DNA of 9,228 nt from Rhodospirillales bacterium (GTDB taxonomy: Bacteria > Pseudomonadota > Alphaproteobacteria > CACIAM-22H2): positions 1-9,228 of the forward strand of contig JACQAF010000240.1 of NCBI GenBank assembly GCA_016195145.1. Reading direction: 5' to 3'. The position numbers and the translations under genes were made by a program. Below the pieces are notes generated by a model. It searched no databases. It saw only the letters and a program-made list of their open reading frames with translations, and was not told the DNA's origin. Shown piece by piece: positions 7,227 to 9,228 of this stretch. The stretch's first letter is position 1; every line of letters begins with the position of its first letter.

Positions 7227-8750
7227 ATGCTCGATGTCGCGCGCCCCGATCTCACACTGGGCGTGGTCGGAGCCGGCGTCATGGGCCGCGGCATCGCCCA
7301 GATCGCCGCCGCCGCCGGCATCGCCGTGCGGCTGGTCGATGCCCGCCCCGGCGCGGCCTCGGCCGCGAAAGATTCTATCGGCGAAACCTTTACGCGGCTG
7401 GCCGAAAAAGGACGGATGACCGGGGAGGCCGCCCGCACTGCCACATCGCGCCTAACCGTTGCCGGCGATCTTGCCGACCTCGCCGGCTGCCATATCGTCA
7501 TTGAGGCGATTGTCGAGGATTTGCCCCCCAAGCAGGAATTATTCACCGCCCTCGAACCGATCGTCGGCGGCGATTGCTTGCTTGCCACAAACACCTCGTC
7601 GCTGTCGGTCGCCGCCATCGCCGCTGCGTGCCGCCGGCCGGGGCGGGTCGGCGGATTTCATTTTTTCAATCCCGTACCGCTGATGAAGGTCGTCGAGGTG
7701 ATCGACAGTGTGCGCAGCGAGCCCTGGGTCGCCGAGACGCTAGTCGCGTTGGCGAAGCGCCTGGGTCATTTCCCAGCCCGAGCCAAGGACACGCCGGGAT
7801 TCCTCGTCAATCACGCAGGGCGCGGCTTCGGCACCGAGGCGCTGCGCATTCTCCAGGAAGGCATCGCCGCGTTCGATGAGATCGATCGCATCGCGCGCGA
7901 CGTTGCCGGTTTTCGCATGGGGCCGTTCGAGCTGCTCGACCTTACCGGCCTCGACGTTTCGCATCCGGTCATGGAGTCGATCTACAACCAGTTTTACCAG
8001 GAGCCTCGCTTCCGCCCCTCGCCCATCACCCATCAGCGTTTTGTTGCCGGCTTGCTTGGCCGCAAGACGGGACAGGGATTTTATGGCTATAGCGGGGATA
8101 AACAAGTGGTTCCTCCCGCCCCGCCCGTACCCAAGGTCGACATTCCGCCGGTGTGGATCAGCCGCGACGAGCCTGAATGGCGGCGGGTGCTCGCCGATCT
8201 CGTCAAGGCGCTGGGTGCCGCCCTCGACGACGGGGAGAAGCCGCAACCGGCGTCGCTCTGTCTGGTGACCCCGCTCGGCGACGACGCGACCACGACCGCC
8301 CTCGCCCAGGGGCTCGATGCGTCCCGCATCATCGCGGTCGACATGCTGTTCGGCCTCAAGGCACGCCGGACGATCATGACCACGCCGGTGACCGATCCCC
8401 AAATGCGCGACGCGGCGTGGGCGCTGCTGGCCGGCGACGGGGTGCCGGTATCGGCGATTCACGACAGCCCCGGTTTCGTCGCTCCGCGCATCGTCGCCCA
8501 CATCGTCAATGTCGGCTGCGACATCTCCCAGCAGCGCATCGCGACGCCGCAAGACCTCGACCGGGCGGTGACGCTCGGCCTCGGTTATCCGCATGGCCCG
8601 CTCGCCTTCGGCGACGCCATCGGCCCGGCCCGTATCTTGCGCCTCCTCGAGGCGTTGCACACGTTCTACAAGGATCCCCGCTACCGGCCGAGCCCATGGC
8701 TTGCCCGCCGGGCGCGGCTCGGCGTCTCGCTGCTCACCCCGGAAGGATAG
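7227..8750 (+). CDS. 3-hydroxyacyl-CoA dehydrogenase, double C-terminal domain form
   Basis: This enzyme oxidises an L-3-hydroxyacyl-CoA to the 3-oxoacyl-CoA with NAD+, the step after the hydratase encoded just upstream. It has 507 residues. The N-terminal Rossmann domain carries LGVVGAGVMGRGIAQ (GxGxxG at 15-20). Active-site residues align with human short-chain enzyme Ser137/His158/Glu170/Asn208 as Ser124, His145 (GGFHFFNPVPLMKVVEVI), Glu157 and Asn195, with equal spacing. The first C-terminal domain spans about 188-290 (TPGFLVNHAGRG to GRKTGQGFYGY). A linker rich in Pro and a second, related domain (SPGFVAPRIVAHIVNVGCDI to ARRARLG) fill the rest, so the protein has an internal repeat as in PaaH-like and bacterial 3-hydroxybutyryl-CoA dehydrogenases of about 500 residues. 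The start at ATG 7227 has GAGGGG at 7214-7219 within the end of the hydratase gene, and the gap is one base, so the two are surely one operon. Confidence 0.95.
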   Translation: MLDVARPDLTLGVVGAGVMGRGIAQIAAAAGIAVRLVDARPGAASAAKDSIGETFTRLAEKGRMTGEAARTATSRLTVAGDLADLAGCHIVIEAIVEDLPPKQELFTALEPIVGGDCLLATNTSSLSVAAIAAACRRPGRVGGFHFFNPVPLMKVVEVIDSVRSEPWVAETLVALAKRLGHFPARAKDTPGFLVNHAGRGFGTEALRILQEGIAAFDEIDRIARDVAGFRMGPFELLDLTGLDVSHPVMESIYNQFYQEPRFRPSPITHQRFVAGLLGRKTGQGFYGYSGDKQVVPPAPPVPKVDIPPVWISRDEPEWRRVLADLVKALGAALDDGEKPQPASLCLVTPLGDDATTTALAQGLDASRIIAVDMLFGLKARRTIMTTPVTDPQMRDAAWALLAGDGVPVSAIHDSPGFVAPRIVAHIVNVGCDISQQRIATPQDLDRAVTLGLGYPHGPLAFGDAIGPARILRLLEALHTFYKDPRYRPSPWLARRARLGVSLLTPEG

Positions 8751-8753
8751 GCC

Positions 8754-9228
8754 TCAGTACGAGCGCGGTAGTCCAAGCACGTGTTCGGCGAGATAGCCGA
8801 GGATCAGATTGGTCGAGATCGGCGCCACCTGGTAAAGCCGCGCCTCGCGGAACTTGCGCTCAACGTCGTATTCCTCGGCAAAGCCGAACCCGCCATGGGT
8901 TTGCAGGCACATGTCGGCCGCCTGCCACGACGCCTCGGAGGCCAGAAGCTTCGCCATATTGGCCTCGGCGCCGCAGGGCTGTCCGGCCTCGAACAGCGCC
9001 GCCGCCTTTCTGACCATCAGGTTGGCGGCCTCGCTCGCCGCATAGGCGCGGGCGATGGGAAACTGGATGCCCTGGTTCTGGCCGATCGGCCGGCCGAAGA
9101 CCACGCGTTCGCGCGCATAGCCGGTTGCCTTGCCGATGAACCAGCGCGCGTCGCCGATGCATTCGGCCGCGATCAGGACCCGCTCGGCGTTCATGCCGTC
9201 GAGGATATAGCGAAACCCCTTGTTCGCC
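8754..9228 (-). CDS. Acyl-CoA dehydrogenase, C-terminal part (5' end beyond the window)
   Basis: This is an FAD enzyme that would form the 2,3-double bond of an acyl-CoA, the step before hydration. Only the last 157 residues are present; the frame stays open to the window edge, and the ATG at 9194 is internal (the upstream residues NKGFRYILDG are family sequence). Visible motifs: the helix start GFRYILDGMNAERVLIAAE, the FAD-contact segment VFGRPIGQNQGIQFP, QTHGGFGFAEEYDVER, the FREARLYQVAPIST segment, and the end HVLGLPRSY. At the position where medium-chain enzymes have the catalytic Glu (YEGT) this protein reads APIS. It does have a Glu in MNAER, where isovaleryl- and long-chain acyl-CoA dehydrogenases carry their base. 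Its stop lies 3 bases from the stop of the opposing dehydrogenase gene, so it belongs to a different transcript, although it probably serves the same pathway. Confidence 0.93.
   Translation of the reverse strand, partial: ANKGFRYILDGMNAERVLIAAECIGDARWFIGKATGYARERVVFGRPIGQNQGIQFPIARAYAASEAANLMVRKAAALFEAGQPCGAEANMAKLLASEASWQAADMCLQTHGGFGFAEEYDVERKFREARLYQVAPISTNLILGYLAEHVLGLPRSY

Noticed and set aside
6455..7618. Long open frame on the minus strand opposite the hydratase and the start of the dehydrogenase (387 codons)
   Set aside because: The plus-strand genes here have complete catalytic motifs; the minus frame has low-complexity, Ala/Arg-rich composition with no recognisable domain, as expected for antisense of GC-rich coding DNA.
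7740..8660. 306-codon minus-strand frame within the 3-hydroxyacyl-CoA dehydrogenase
   Set aside because: It is a shadow of a gene with clear active-site residues and a repeated domain on the plus strand; no family resemblance was seen.

Overview
This window is a GC-rich, tightly packed chromosomal segment of about 9.2 kb. Its base composition, codon use and gene families fit an alphaproteobacterium of the Rhizobiales/Rhodospirillales kind. That assignment is an inference, because no rRNA or taxonomic marker is present. I see no tRNA, CRISPR array, insertion sequence, phage gene or origin. Almost every base is coding, and no gene-free stretch exceeds about 150 bases.

Layout. (1) Positions 1-5021, plus strand: most of a peptide/nickel-family (Opp/Dpp) ABC importer operon, in the order solute-binding protein (5' end outside the window), inner permease B, inner permease C, ATPase D, ATPase F. 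The genes are coupled by gaps of 1-19 bases or by an ATGA overlap. (2) Positions 5014-6297, minus strand: an amidase-signature-family hydrolase that converges on ATPase F, with the two stop ends overlapping by 8 bases. (3) Positions 6298-6449: a divergent intergenic region with candidate promoter elements. (4) Positions 6450-8750, plus strand: a two-gene beta-oxidation-type unit, a PaaF-like enoyl-CoA hydratase followed one base later by a double-domain 3-hydroxyacyl-CoA dehydrogenase. (5) Positions 8754-9228, minus strand: the C-terminal part of an acyl-CoA dehydrogenase, converging on the dehydrogenase with only 3 bases between stops.

Function. Together the genes suggest catabolism of an imported amide- or peptide-like compound. 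The ABC system would bring in the substrate, the amidase would cut the amide bond, and the released acid (after CoA activation by an enzyme not seen here) would pass through dehydrogenation, hydration and a second dehydrogenation. The individual family calls are firm. The pathway link is inferred only from neighbourhood.

The most notable observations are two reading-frame lesions. The permease B gene has lost roughly 27 codons and changed frame at about position 1418-1431, where a short sequence reads sensibly in both frames, as expected for deletion between short direct repeats or for an assembly collapse. The enoyl-CoA hydratase has a natural ATG at 6450 that is one base out of frame with the rest of the gene. 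Either these are real mutations that damage the importer and the hydratase, or the sequence has errors there. I found no convincing undescribed system.
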